Source: Streptomyces coacervatus (GTDB lineage: Bacteria > Actinomycetota > Actinomycetes > Streptomycetales > Streptomycetaceae). From it: 64,000 nt of DNA. The position numbers and the translations under genes are program-made. Positions 9,651-18,658 of the stretch are shown here, one piece after another. The notes under the pieces are model-generated. The model was not told the origin of the DNA. It made no database searches and saw only the letters and a list, made by a program, of their open reading frames with translations. Every line of letters starts with the position of its first letter. The stretch's first letter is position 1. The stretch is taken from contig NZ_JARHTP010000002.1 of the NCBI RefSeq assembly GCF_029223485.1, forward strand, positions 744,001 to 808,000, read 5' to 3'.

Positions 9651-10196
9651 TCAGTGCAGCGAGCCGGTCGTGCCCGGCCGCAGGCGGTCCCTGATGACCC
9701 GTACCGCAGCCTCGGCGTTGTCCACGGTGACCGTGAACGTGTGGCCGTCCCACAGCCGCAGGACAACGCCCTCGCCACGCCGCACGACGACGGCGGTGCC
9801 CTTCTCTGGCCGCCAGCGGTAGCCCCACCCGCCCCACTGGCGCGGGTTGACGTGTGCGTCGAACTCGGCACCGGCGACATGCGAGAGGGGAATGCGGCGG
9901 CGCGGCACACCGATGTGGCCGCAGCGCACCTCGAGGCACTCCTTGTCGAGCTTGAGATCGACGTGCAGGAAGGCCAGCGTTCCGAAGAGGACCAGCAGCC
10001 CGGCGGCGATGCAGCCGACCACGGCCATGACGAGCGGGGCGATGCCCGACGTCCAGGCGGAGTCGACGGCCAGCTCGATGCCCAGCGCCATGACGGCCGC
10101 ACCGGCCAGCGCCGGCAGCCACTGGACGCGCTTGGTGGCACGTCCGGTCCAGACGTCGGGGAGCTTGGCGTTCTCGCCGTGGGGGTGGTCCCTCAT
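9651..10196 (-). CDS. PH-domain-like membrane protein
   Basis: A 181-aa protein. Two TM helices (about residues 28-47 and 52-74) are followed by a soluble beta-rich domain (FLHVDLKLDKECLEVRCG, then RRRIPLSHVAGAEF) typical of bacterial PH (bPH) domains found in Streptomyces membrane proteins. Its role is unknown; related proteins are often involved in membrane organisation. The ATG at 10196 is supported by TAACCT 7 nt upstream, with no ribosome site, i.e. a leaderless start; the open frame above it to 10346 is not used. It stands alone between two other genes of different orientation. Confidence 0.78.
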   Translation of the reverse strand: MRDHPHGENAKLPDVWTGRATKRVQWLPALAGAAVMALGIELAVDSAWTSGIAPLVMAVVGCIAAGLLVLFGTLAFLHVDLKLDKECLEVRCGHIGVPRRRIPLSHVAGAEFDAHVNPRQWGGWGYRWRPEKGTAVVVRRGEGVVLRLWDGHTFTVTVDNAEAAVRVIRDRLRPGTTGSLH

Positions 10197-10302
10197 GGTT
10201 ATGAGGTTACTCAGGTTTCCCTGCGCGGGCACCGAGTCGCGGAGGGTGAGCGCGTGGACCGGGCCGACCGCGGACCGCGGGCGTCCGTTTCGTGGCTTTC
10301 GG

Positions 10303-11088
10303 TCACCGTGCGGGGCTGACCGCCTTGAGGAAACGTCCCTCTTCATAGGTCAGCGCGGTCTCGGGCAGCTCGGCCTCACGGCCGCTGAGCAGCACCGTGA
10401 GAGTGCCGTCGGCGGGCGCCTCGGGGGCGGGCTGCTCCCCGATCCTGCGCAGGCCCTGGGCGACGACCGCGCCGGCGGTGCCGTGCAGGATCAGCGGCGG
10501 CCGGCCGGGCTGCTGCACGGCGGCTCGAATGCGCTCGGCGACCAGTTCGTAGTTGGTGCAGCCCAGGACGAGGGTCGTGATGTCGTCGGGGGTGCGTGCG
10601 GCGGCCGCGGCGATGGCGGCCTCGACCGCCGCCTCGTCGGCGTGGTGCACGGCGTCCGCAAGCCCGGGACAGGGCACTTCGGCGACGTCCACACCCGCGG
10701 CGAACTCGGCGATGAGACCGCGCTGGTAGGGGCTGCCCGTGGTGGCGGGGGTCGCCCAGATCGCGACGGGGCCGCCACCCGCGGCGGCGGGCTTGATCGC
10801 GGGCACGGTGCCGATGATCGGCAGCTCCGGCTCGAAACGGGCGCGCAGCGCCGGAAGGGAGTGCACGGACGCGGTGTTGCAGGCGACGATCAGAACGTCG
10901 GGCTTGTGCGCCGCGGCAGCGCCGGCGACATCCAGGGCGCGCCGCGTGATGTCTTCCGGTGTGCGCGGTCCCCAGGGCATCCCGTCGGGGTCCCAGGACA
11001 GGACGAGATCCGCGTCGGGCCGCAGACGGCGCGCCACGGCGGCGGCGGGAAGCAGACCGATTCCGGAGTCCATGAGCGCGATCTTCAC
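10303..11088 (-). CDS. Aspartate/glutamate racemase-family protein
   Basis: A 261-aa protein resembling glutamate racemase: MDSGIG near the N-terminus (MurI: FDSGVGG), ACNTASVHSLPAL with the first catalytic-type Cys, and VLGCTNYELV with the second Cys. In MurI the last motif is GCTHYP; here His and Pro are replaced by Asn and Glu, so it is probably not the housekeeping enzyme that supplies D-glutamate for peptidoglycan, or its specificity differs. The GTG at 11088 has TATCGT exactly 6 nt upstream and no ribosome site, indicating a leaderless mRNA; the open frame to 11145 is rejected. It is divergent from the glycosyltransferase gene with 57 nt between starts. Confidence 0.8.
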   Translation of the reverse strand: MKIALMDSGIGLLPAAAVARRLRPDADLVLSWDPDGMPWGPRTPEDITRRALDVAGAAAAHKPDVLIVACNTASVHSLPALRARFEPELPIIGTVPAIKPAAAGGGPVAIWATPATTGSPYQRGLIAEFAAGVDVAEVPCPGLADAVHHADEAAVEAAIAAAAARTPDDITTLVLGCTNYELVAERIRAAVQQPGRPPLILHGTAGAVVAQGLRRIGEQPAPEAPADGTLTVLLSGREAELPETALTYEEGRFLKAVSPAR

Positions 11089-11145
11089 CCGGCCACGATA
11101 GTCGATGGGCCCTTGCGGACCGGTCGGGTGGGGCAGACTGCGCAA

Positions 11146-12327
11146 GTGAGCGCCATCGTGTGGATCGCCGCCGTATCACTCGCCGCCTGGCTGTGGTTGC
11201 TGCTCTGTCAGGGCTTCTTCTGGCGCACGGACGTCAGACTGCCGCCCCGCCAGGATCCCGACGAGTGGCCGTCGGTGTGCGTCGTCGTCCCGGCGCGCGA
11301 CGAGGCCGCTGTGCTGCCCGCGAGTCTGCCGTCGCTGCTGGCCCAGGAGTATCCGGGCCGGGCGGAGATCTTCCTCGTCGACGACGGCAGCTCGGACGGC
11401 ACCGGAGCACTGGCCCGCGAACTGGCGGACGCACACAACAGACTGCCCCTGACCGTCGCCTCCCCCGGCGAACCGCCGGCCGGCTGGACCGGCAAGCTGT
11501 GGGCCGTGCGGCACGGCATCGGCCTGGCACGCGCGCGTGAGCCCGAATATCTGCTGCTGACGGACGCGGACATCGCGCACGCGCCGGACAGCCTGCGGGA
11601 ACTGGTGGCCGCCGCGCGCAGCGGCGGCTTCGACGTCGTCTCACAGATGGCCCGGCTGCGGGTGGAGAGCCGCTGGGAGCGGCTCGTGGTACCGGCCTTC
11701 GTCTATTTCTTCGCGCAGCTGTACCCGTTCCGCCGCATCGGGAGAAGGGGAACGCGGACGGCGGCCGCCGCGGGCGGCTGCGTGCTGCTGCGCACCGACG
11801 CCGCCGAGCGGGCGCGGATCCCGGACGCCATCCGACACGCCGTGATCGACGACGTGGCGCTGGCGCGCGCGGTCAAGGGCAGCGGCGGCCGCATCTGGCT
11901 CGGGCTGGCCGACCGGGTGGACAGCGTGCGGCCCTATCCGCGGCTGCACGACCTCTGGCGGATGGTGTCACGCAGCGCGTACGCGCAGCTGCGGCACAAT
12001 CCGCTGCTGCTGCTCGGGACGGTCCTCGGGCTGGCCCTGGTCTACTTGGTGCCGCCCGTGGCCCTGGTCGCAGGTCTGGGTACCGGCGACACGGCGGCGG
12101 CTCTGGTCGGCGGTCTCGCCTGGCTGGTGATGACAGGGACGTACATCCCGATGCTCCGCTACTACCGCCAGCCGCTGTGGCCCGCTCCGCTGCTGCCGTT
12201 CACCGCCTTCCTCTATCTCCTCATGACGGTCGATTCCGCGGTGCAGCACTACCGGGGACGCGGTGCGGCCTGGAAGGGCCGCACCTATGCGCGCCCGGAC
12301 GCCGTCGCGGACGAGCGCCCTCTCTAG
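11146..12327 (+). CDS. HpnB-like family 2 glycosyltransferase
   Basis: A 393-aa GT-A enzyme. One TM helix (about 5-25) anchors a GT2 domain with CVVVPARDEAAVLPASL, FLVDDGSSDGT and the DxD-type LLTDADIAHAPDSL; two or three TM helices close the protein (about 285-350). GWTGKLWAVRHG is a segment characteristic of the hopene-associated HpnB group. HpnB proteins are linked to hopanoid modification, but no hopanoid biosynthesis gene is nearby, so the substrate is open. The GTG at 11146 has CAGACT 6 nt upstream and no ribosome site (leaderless). It converges on the TerD gene with 5 nt between stops. Confidence 0.82.
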   Translation: MSAIVWIAAVSLAAWLWLLLCQGFFWRTDVRLPPRQDPDEWPSVCVVVPARDEAAVLPASLPSLLAQEYPGRAEIFLVDDGSSDGTGALARELADAHNRLPLTVASPGEPPAGWTGKLWAVRHGIGLARAREPEYLLLTDADIAHAPDSLRELVAAARSGGFDVVSQMARLRVESRWERLVVPAFVYFFAQLYPFRRIGRRGTRTAAAAGGCVLLRTDAAERARIPDAIRHAVIDDVALARAVKGSGGRIWLGLADRVDSVRPYPRLHDLWRMVSRSAYAQLRHNPLLLLGTVLGLALVYLVPPVALVAGLGTGDTAAALVGGLAWLVMTGTYIPMLRYYRQPLWPAPLLPFTAFLYLLMTVDSAVQHYRGRGAAWKGRTYARPDAVADERPL

Positions 12328-12332
12328 AGCGC

Positions 12333-13664
12333 TCACTTCCTGCCAGGAGTCCAGTTCATGCCCCACCCGTAGGCGTAGTCGACGGTCCGCTGGGGGCTCA
12401 CCCCGCGCTCGGGCACCAGGTAGCGGGCCTCGCGCTGGACCATCAGGTCACCGCCCGTGTTGGTGATCAGGGCGAGGGCGCACACCGTCGAGGGGACCGT
12501 GCACTCGTCGAGCGAGAAGTCGATCGCGGCGCCGAACTGCGGCTGGAGGGTGACCGTGGCGTGCAGGTCGGCGAAGGACCGCGCGCCCTCGTAGATGGTG
12601 ACGAAGACGAGGATCCGCCTGAAGGACTGCTTGTGGTCGAGGTTGATGGTGAGGTTCTCGCCGCTCGCCACGGCGCCGGTGCGGTCGTCGCCGTCGAGGT
12701 GGATGTACGGCGGCCGCTGCAGGGCCCCGAAGGCATTGCCGAGGGCCTGTACGACACCCTTGCTGCCGTCGGTGAGTTCGTACAGGGCGCACAGGTCGAG
12801 GTCGAGGTCCGCATGCATGGCGACGGCGCGGCCGCGTTTGCTGCCCCATCCGGAGAACTGCTTGTGCACCTGCCAGTTGAGGTTCACACGCATGGCACCC
12901 GAGGTGCCGCCCTGCTTGGCCAGCGAGACCGCGGGGGCCGCCTTGGTGAGCGTCACCTTGCTCAGGCGGACCGGCTGAGTGGGCGGTGCCGGCGGCGGGG
13001 GCGGCTGCACGGCGGCCGGGGGTGCGACCGGCGGGGGCATGTGATGGACGGGCGGTGCGGCGGGGGGCGGCATGGTCACCGGCGGCGCGACGGGCGGGGG
13101 CATGGTCACCGAAGGCGGCGGGACGGGAGCGGCATGCTGCGGTTCGTCCACCGTGATCCCGAAGTCGGTAGCCAGGCCCTCGAGTCCGCTGCTGTAGCCC
13201 TGGCCGACGGCGCGGAATTTCCAGGCGCCCTGGCGACGGTAGAACTCACCTAGTACGAAAGCGGTTTCCACGCTCGCGCCCGTGCTGTCGAAGCGTGCCA
13301 CCACACCGCCCTGGGCGGCGTCGCGGACCTCGATGTAGAGGTCGGGGACCTGTCCGAACGTGCCGCCGTCCGCGGAGGCGGCAAGGACGACCGTCTCGAT
13401 CGCGGGCTCCACGCGCGCGAGGTCGACAAGGAGGGTGTCGACGATACGGCCGCCGCCGTCCCTCTTGCCCTCGTGCCGGACCGCACCGGAGGAGTGCCCG
13501 GGCTGGTTGTAGAAGACGAAGTCGCCGTCGGAGCGGACCTTGCCGCCCACGAGCAGAAGTGCCGAGGCGTCCGCGTCCGGCACACCGGGTCCGGAACGCC
13601 AGCCCAATTCCACCCGCAGTGCCGTCGTCGGCACCGGCGTATTCGATCCTTTCGGCATTGACAT
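12333..13664 (-). CDS. Tandem TerD-domain protein
   Basis: A 443-aa protein with two TerD-like domains, one at the N-terminus (about residues 10-185: [34 protein letters not shown]) and one at the C-terminus (about 240-440: [45 protein letters not shown]), joined by a Pro-rich linker of repeated TMPPPVAPP units (about 190-235). TerD domains bind calcium and belong to the tellurite/stress-response Ter family; in Streptomyces many copies are linked to calcium signalling and differentiation rather than tellurite. The ATG at 13664 has GGGGGCGG upstream. No other ter genes lie nearby. Confidence 0.9.
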   Translation of the reverse strand: MSMPKGSNTPVPTTALRVELGWRSGPGVPDADASALLLVGGKVRSDGDFVFYNQPGHSSGAVRHEGKRDGGGRIVDTLLVDLARVEPAIETVVLAASADGGTFGQVPDLYIEVRDAAQGGVVARFDSTGASVETAFVLGEFYRRQGAWKFRAVGQGYSSGLEGLATDFGITVDEPQHAAPVPPPSVTMPPPVAPPVTMPPPAAPPVHHMPPPVAPPAAVQPPPPPAPPTQPVRLSKVTLTKAAPAVSLAKQGGTSGAMRVNLNWQVHKQFSGWGSKRGRAVAMHADLDLDLCALYELTDGSKGVVQALGNAFGALQRPPYIHLDGDDRTGAVASGENLTINLDHKQSFRRILVFVTIYEGARSFADLHATVTLQPQFGAAIDFSLDECTVPSTVCALALITNTGGDLMVQREARYLVPERGVSPQRTVDYAYGWGMNWTPGRK

Positions 13665-13955
13665 GTCCGCCCCCATCACGTGTCACCGCGCCAGTCCGTG
13701 TCCCGGCGGCTCTTCCGTTCTCTACCCGCCCAACCTATTCCCCGGGACGGCGAACTCCCACGAGGAGCGCTGGAAGTCCGATGGCCAACCGCAGGTAACC
13801 CGCCCGGAACTCGGCCTTTACAGGACCTGTACCTCGTTCGACGCCCTTTTTTGCCAAGTTCGCTCGCATTGGGGATCCCGCGTCACTGCCGACACTGAAA
13901 ACAACCCTCTTATCGGTCTCCCCAACTAGCACATCGAGGGCTTAACTTATGTGCC

Positions 13956-14390
13956 ATGACCTCCCCCCGCTCCACCTTTGGCGGCGGCTACTACTCCGCC
14001 TTCCCGGACACCCCCATCTACGACAGGCTCGTCGCCGAGCGGGGCACCCCGCAAATCGCTCCGATCCGGGTGCCCGCTGCGTACGACGCGCCGGGCAGCT
14101 ATCTGCCGGCCCTGCCGTCGGCTCTGCCCGCCCTTCCGGCGGGTCCCTCCCAGCCCTCCTACGGCTATCCGCAGGCGCAGCAGCCGGCTCCGCTGCAGCA
14201 GGCGCCGGCGGCCTACATCCCTCAGCAGGCCATGGCGCCGCGTGGTTATCCCGGTCCGCAGCAGCCACAGCCACAACGGCCGATGGCGACCGGCACGGGC
14301 TACGAGGCGATGCGCCCCGCAGCCGCCCGACCCGCTCCGGCTCCCTATCAGGACCCGTACAACAACCAGCAGCAGTACCGCGGCTACTGA
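13956..14390 (+). CDS. DUF6643-type Pro/Gln-rich small protein
   Basis: A 144-aa protein with an ordered-looking N-terminus (FGGGYYSAFPDTPIYDRLVAE, GTPQIAPIRVP) followed by a low-complexity tail rich in Pro, Gln, Ala and Tyr ending in NNQQQYRGY. I recognise it as the DUF6643 family common in Streptomyces; function unknown. No signal peptide or TM helix is visible. TAACTT lies 7 nt before the ATG with no ribosome site, so it is a probable leaderless mRNA. It is divergent from the TerD gene across ~290 nt that holds no gene, and is followed 43 nt later by the MOSC gene, which appears to have its own start signal. Confidence 0.8.
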   Translation: MTSPRSTFGGGYYSAFPDTPIYDRLVAERGTPQIAPIRVPAAYDAPGSYLPALPSALPALPAGPSQPSYGYPQAQQPAPLQQAPAAYIPQQAMAPRGYPGPQQPQPQRPMATGTGYEAMRPAAARPAPAPYQDPYNNQQQYRGY

Positions 14391-14433
14391 GCGGTCCTCC
14401 CTGGTTGTCGCCGCCGCCTGGCACGATGGCCTG

Positions 14434-15261
14434 ATGGGGAACGCGCTGCTGCAGTCGATTCACGTCCATCCGGTGAAGGCGCTCCGGGGCCTTGCGCCCC
14501 GGGAAGCCGTCGTGGAGCCCTGGGGGCTGGCCGGAGACCGGCGCTGGGTGCTGATCGACGACGGGGGAAAGGTCGTCACACAACGTCAGCAGCCGCGCCT
14601 TGCGCTGGCCGCCGCCGAGCTCGTGCCCGGCGGCGGCGTTCGTCTGTCCGCACCGGGCATGGACCCGCTGACCGCGCCGGTGCCCCGGCCGGTCGGCACG
14701 GTGCCGGTGGAGATCTTCGGCGACAAGGTCGAGGGGGTCCTCGCCGAGGACGCGGCCGCGCACACCTGGTGCAGCGACTATCTCGGCACCCGGGTGCGCC
14801 TCGTGCACATGGATGATCCGGCCACGCGCCGGCCCGTCGACCCGGAGTACGCACGGCCGGGCGAGACGGTCAGCTTCGCCGACGGCTTCCCGCTGCTGCT
14901 CACCACAGTCGCCTCTCTCGGCGCCCTCAACTCCCTGATCGCCCAAGGCGCTCACCCGGCCGAGGGCCCGCTTCCGATGAACCGCTTCCGGCCGAACGTG
15001 GTCGTGGCCGGCACCGCCGCCTGGGCCGAGGACGGCTGGTCCCGCATCGCGATCGGCGAGGTCACCTTCCGCGTTGCCAAGATGTGCGGGCGGTGCGTGG
15101 TGACCACCACCGACCAGGGCACCGCCGCGCGGGGCAAGGAACCCCTGGCCACGCTGGGACGCCACCGCCGCATCGACGGCAGGCTGGCGTTCGGCCAGAA
15201 CCTGGTGCCCCTCTCCCCCGGCACGATCCGCGTCGGCGATCCGGTGACGGTCCTCGCTTAG
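14434..15261 (+). CDS. MOSC-domain protein (molybdenum cofactor sulfurase-like)
   Basis: A 275-aa protein. The N-terminal MOSC_N beta-barrel (about residues 1-115: IHVHPVKALRGLAPREA, WGLAGDRRWVLID) is followed by the MOSC domain (about 120-275: RFRPNVVVAG, RVAKMCGRCVVTTTDQGT, FGQNLVPLSPGTIRVGDPV). The Cys in MCGRC corresponds to the conserved MOSC cysteine. Members such as YcbX and mARC reduce N-hydroxylated compounds or handle Moco sulfur. The frame is open upstream, but the ATG at 14434 gives the family start; CACGAT lies 6 nt upstream, a weaker leaderless signal. No Moco synthesis genes are adjacent. Confidence 0.9.
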   Translation: MGNALLQSIHVHPVKALRGLAPREAVVEPWGLAGDRRWVLIDDGGKVVTQRQQPRLALAAAELVPGGGVRLSAPGMDPLTAPVPRPVGTVPVEIFGDKVEGVLAEDAAAHTWCSDYLGTRVRLVHMDDPATRRPVDPEYARPGETVSFADGFPLLLTTVASLGALNSLIAQGAHPAEGPLPMNRFRPNVVVAGTAAWAEDGWSRIAIGEVTFRVAKMCGRCVVTTTDQGTAARGKEPLATLGRHRRIDGRLAFGQNLVPLSPGTIRVGDPVTVLA

Positions 15262-15499
15262 ACGGCTCTCAGCTGGACGGCCCTCCGGCGGCTCTGAAAT
15301 ACGCGGCGCGGCGGCCCGCGAAGAAAGATCCGGACAACGTCCGGTGCGCGGGAACCGGGGCCGGGGGCCTGCGCGTTGAGTCCTCGTGAGAAGTTCATGA
15401 GAGGCCCCGGGAGCAGGTGATTTCGATCTCTCTTTGACCGGGCCCGCGGGTGAACGGCTCCAGCGGGGGTTATCACGGAGCGGGAAGGGGGTGCGGACG

Positions 15500-16105
15500 G
15501 TGCGAGCAATCGGCGGACTCTGGCGCTGGAGGCACAATCCGCTGCGGCGCGCGAGCGATCTGGTCGAGGCCTGGGTGGCGCTGGTGGCGCTGCTGCTGAT
15601 CCTGGCCGTGGCCCCCGTGATCGGCTCCCTCGTCGGCGGCCTCGCCCAGGGCGCCCTGCAGCAGTCCGTCCGGGACCAGCGCGCGGCCCGCCACCAGGTG
15701 ACCGCCACCGTGGTGCGCAAACTGGACCGCTCCCCGCTGGACACCGACCCCGAGACGTCAGGGTCGCGGGACCTGCGCAGCCGCGTCCTCGCCGACTGGA
15801 CCGCGCCGGACGGCTCCGGCCACCACGGCGCGGCCCTGGCGGACCTCAAGTCCCCGCGCCACGGCGACCACTTCAAGATATGGACGGACCTGCACGGCCA
15901 GATAGTGGCCCGGCCGCTGGACGCCACGACGGCGACGACGCACGCGGTGCTCGCCGGGTTCGGTGCCGCCCTGCTCGCCGCGGGTGCCGTCGAGGGCGGC
16001 CGGCGGCTGATCGTCTGGCGCATGGTCCGTCGCCGGTACGCCCGTTGGGACCAGGCCTGGGACCGGGCGGGCCCGGACTGGGGCAGGACCGGCACCGGCA
16101 GTTGA
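15500..16105 (+). CDS. Rv1733c-like two-TM membrane protein
   Basis: A 201-aa protein with the arrangement of the actinobacterial Rv1733c family: a basic start (WRWRHNPLRRASDLVEAW), TM1 (about 24-46, ALVALLLILAVAPVIGSLVGGL), an extracytoplasmic middle, TM2 (about 150-172), and a basic cytoplasmic tail. Function is unknown; the mycobacterial relative is a dormancy-induced antigen. The GTG at 15500 is preferred because GGAAGGGG lies 9 nt upstream; an in-frame GTG three codons earlier is the alternative. It precedes the beta-helix/AAA gene by 108 nt. Confidence 0.75.
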   Translation: MRAIGGLWRWRHNPLRRASDLVEAWVALVALLLILAVAPVIGSLVGGLAQGALQQSVRDQRAARHQVTATVVRKLDRSPLDTDPETSGSRDLRSRVLADWTAPDGSGHHGAALADLKSPRHGDHFKIWTDLHGQIVARPLDATTATTHAVLAGFGAALLAAGAVEGGRRLIVWRMVRRRYARWDQAWDRAGPDWGRTGTGS

Positions 16106-16213
16106 CGGCCTTCCGGCTCTGGTCAACCCACCGCCCGCGCGCACGCTACGGTGGACCGGCCGAACGCAATCGGCATCAACCCGCGTACCACGAGGTGGGG
16201 GCAGAAAAACGTC

Positions 16214-18658
16214 ATGGCACAGGGCACGGTCCAGGTGACGCACACCGGCACATCGCGGTGGCGACGCCGCACGGGTGAGTACGCATCGCTCGCCGCCGCC
16301 CTGGAGGCCGCCGCCGACGGTGACGTCCTCACCGTCGCGCCCGGCACCTACCGGGAAAACCTCGTCGTGCAGCGGTCGGTGACCCTGCGCGGGCCGGAGG
16401 GTTCCCCCGGTTCGGTGCGGATCGCGCCCGTGGACGGGGTGCCGCTGACCGTGCGTGCCTCGGCGGTGGTCCAGGACCTGCATGTGGAGGGGCAGGACGC
16501 GGCGGCGCCCGCCCTGCTGGTCGAGGAGGGCACGCCGGAGCTGCTGGACGTGCGCATCATCACCCGGTCCGCGGCCGGCATCGAGGTGCGCGGGGGCGCG
16601 CGTCCGACGGTGCGGCGATGCACCGTCGACAATCCGGCCGGCATCGGTATCGCCGTACTCGACGGCGGGGGCGGGGTGTTCGAGGAGTGCGAGGTCGTGG
16701 CCGCCGGTCAGTCGGGGGTCGCGGTCCGCGGCGGTGCGCACCCGCGCCTGGAGCGGTGCCGGGTCCATCACGCCTCGGGGGCGGGTCTGTCGGCGACCGG
16801 TGAGAACTCCGCGCTGGAAGCGGTGGGTTGCGAGGTGTACGAGGTCCGGGGCAGCGGGGTCCAGGTCACCGGCCGGGCCACGGCTCACCTCACCGACTGC
16901 GATGTGCACCGCACCACCGCGGACGGTGTCACGCTCGACACGGACGCGGTGCTCACCCTGGCCGACTGCCGTATCCACGACATCCCGGAGAACGCGGTCG
17001 ACCTGCGCTCGCGCTCGGTGCTCACCCTGACTCGGACGACGGTGCGTCAGTTCGGGCGCAACGGCCTGTCGGTGTGGGATCCGGGCACCCGCGTGGACGC
17101 CAACCAGTGCGAGATCTTCGACAGCACCGGCGACTACCCGGCGGTGTGGGTCAGCGACGGCGCCACGGCGGTGCTCGACTCCTGCCGGGTGCACGACGTA
17201 CCGGACGCCCTGTTCGTCCTGGACCGCGGCTCGCGCGCGGACGTCGTCGACAGCGACCTGTCCCAGGTGCGCAACACGGCCGTGTCGGTGAGCGACGGCG
17301 CGACCGCGCAGCTCGACGACTGCCGCATCCGGGATGCCGCGACGGGCGCCTGGTTCCGCGACCACGGCAGCGGCGGCACCCTGAGCAACTGCACCATCGA
17401 CGCCACCCAGACCGGCGTGATCGTCACCAAGGGCGCCGACCCCACCATCGAGCGCTGCACGGTCGACTCCCCCGCCGAGGCGGGCTTCTATGTGTCGGCG
17501 GGCGGCCGCGGCAACTTCCTGGGCTGCCGGGTGACGGGCAGCGGCGGCTACGGCTTCCATGTGATCGACGGCAGCCGTACGACGCTCAAGAAGTGCCGCA
17601 CGGAGCGCTGCGCGCGCGGTGGGTACGAGTTCGCGGAGGGCGGCGACGCGGTCCCCGGCACGGGCCCCGTCGTCGAGGACTGCACCAGCGACGAGAGCGC
17701 GGGCCTCAGGCCGCCCGCGGCTCGGGAGACCGCCGTACAGCCGGCCGGTCAGTCACCGGGTCTGCTGGGCGCGATCCCCGGGCAGCGCACCACCGAGCAG
17801 GAGCCGCTGCTCGCGGCCGCGCAGCCCCAGCAGCCCGAGCCGTCGGCGCGGACGTCGAAGGCCGTGCTGGGTGAACTCGACGCGCTGGTGGGCCTGGAGA
17901 GCGTCAAGCGCGAGGTGCGGGCGCTGACCGACATGATCGAGGTGGGCCGGCGCCGGCAGCAGGCCGGACTCAAGGCGGCCTCGGTCAAGCGGCATCTGGT
18001 CTTCACCGGCTCCCCCGGCACCGGCAAGACGACCGTGGCCCGGCTCTACGGGGAGATCCTCGCCTCGCTCGGCGTGCTGGAGAAGGGGCATCTCGTCGAG
18101 GTGTCCCGGGTCGACCTGGTCGGCGAGCACATCGGCTCGACGGCGATCCGCACCCAGGAGGCCTTCGACAGGGCGCGCGGGGGTGTGCTGTTCATCGACG
18201 AGGCGTACGCGCTGTCGCCGGAGGACTCGGGCCGGGACTTCGGCAAGGAGGCCATCGACACGCTGGTGAAGCTGATGGAGGACCACCGCGACGCGGTGGT
18301 GGTGATCGTCGCGGGCTACACGGCCGAGATGGAACGGTTCCTTTCGGTCAACCCCGGTGTGGCGTCCCGCTTCTCACGGACCATCACCTTCAGCGACTAC
18401 GAACCCGACGAACTGCTGCGGATCGTCGAGCAGCAGGCCGACGAGCACGAGTACCGGCTGGCTCCGGGCACCGCGGAGGCCCTGCTGAAGTACTTCACGG
18501 CCATCCCCAAGGGCCCGGCATTCGGCAACGGCCGGACCGCCCGCCAGACCTTCGAGGCGATGGTGGAGCGGCATGCGGGCCGGGTAGCCCAGTTCGAGGA
18601 GCCGAGCACGGACGATCTGACCCTGCTCTATGCCGAGGATCTGCCCGAGTCGCCCTGA
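16214..18658 (+). CDS. Right-handed beta-helix repeat protein fused to CbxX/EccA-type AAA+ ATPase
   Basis: An 814-aa two-part protein. Residues ~20-520 form a right-handed parallel beta-helix of the pectate-lyase/PbH1 type: about 20 degenerate coils of 22-24 residues, each with a Cys or Val-rich face (for example CTVDNPAGIGIAV, CEVYEVRGSGVQV, CRIHDIPENAVDL). A linker (~520-560) rich in Pro, Gln and Glu leads to an AAA+ module of the CbxX/CfxQ/SpoVK group: LVGLESVKREVRAL, Walker A GSPGTGKTT (~600), Walker B VLFIDEAYAL (~660), and the arginine-finger area VASRFSRTI. The AAA domain is the type found in EccA of type VII secretion and in rubisco activase CbbX. No signal peptide. It overlaps the convergent hydrolase gene by 31 nt. 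TACGGT at 16148 may be the -10. Substrate unknown. Confidence 0.85.
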   Translation: MAQGTVQVTHTGTSRWRRRTGEYASLAAALEAAADGDVLTVAPGTYRENLVVQRSVTLRGPEGSPGSVRIAPVDGVPLTVRASAVVQDLHVEGQDAAAPALLVEEGTPELLDVRIITRSAAGIEVRGGARPTVRRCTVDNPAGIGIAVLDGGGGVFEECEVVAAGQSGVAVRGGAHPRLERCRVHHASGAGLSATGENSALEAVGCEVYEVRGSGVQVTGRATAHLTDCDVHRTTADGVTLDTDAVLTLADCRIHDIPENAVDLRSRSVLTLTRTTVRQFGRNGLSVWDPGTRVDANQCEIFDSTGDYPAVWVSDGATAVLDSCRVHDVPDALFVLDRGSRADVVDSDLSQVRNTAVSVSDGATAQLDDCRIRDAATGAWFRDHGSGGTLSNCTIDATQTGVIVTKGADPTIERCTVDSPAEAGFYVSAGGRGNFLGCRVTGSGGYGFHVIDGSRTTLKKCRTERCARGGYEFAEGGDAVPGTGPVVEDCTSDESAGLRPPAARETAVQPAGQSPGLLGAIPGQRTTEQEPLLAAAQPQQPEPSARTSKAVLGELDALVGLESVKREVRALTDMIEVGRRRQQAGLKAASVKRHLVFTGSPGTGKTTVARLYGEILASLGVLEKGHLVEVSRVDLVGEHIGSTAIRTQEAFDRARGGVLFIDEAYALSPEDSGRDFGKEAIDTLVKLMEDHRDAVVVIVAGYTAEMERFLSVNPGVASRFSRTITFSDYEPDELLRIVEQQADEHEYRLAPGTAEALLKYFTAIPKGPAFGNGRTARQTFEAMVERHAGRVAQFEEPSTDDLTLLYAEDLPESP

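Noticed and set aside
11146..12327. Hopanoid biosynthesis cluster
   Set aside because: The glycosyltransferase resembles HpnB, but no squalene synthase, cyclase or HpnA/H genes are in the window.
12333..13664. Tellurite-resistance operon
   Set aside because: Only one tandem TerD gene is present; no terB, terC or terZ partners lie nearby, so a resistance operon is not supported.
15380..15499. Possible riboswitch-like leader before the Rv1733c-like gene
   Set aside because: A segment (CGATCTCTCTTTGACCGGG) vaguely recalls ydaO-type leaders, but the conserved core and pairing elements are not present.
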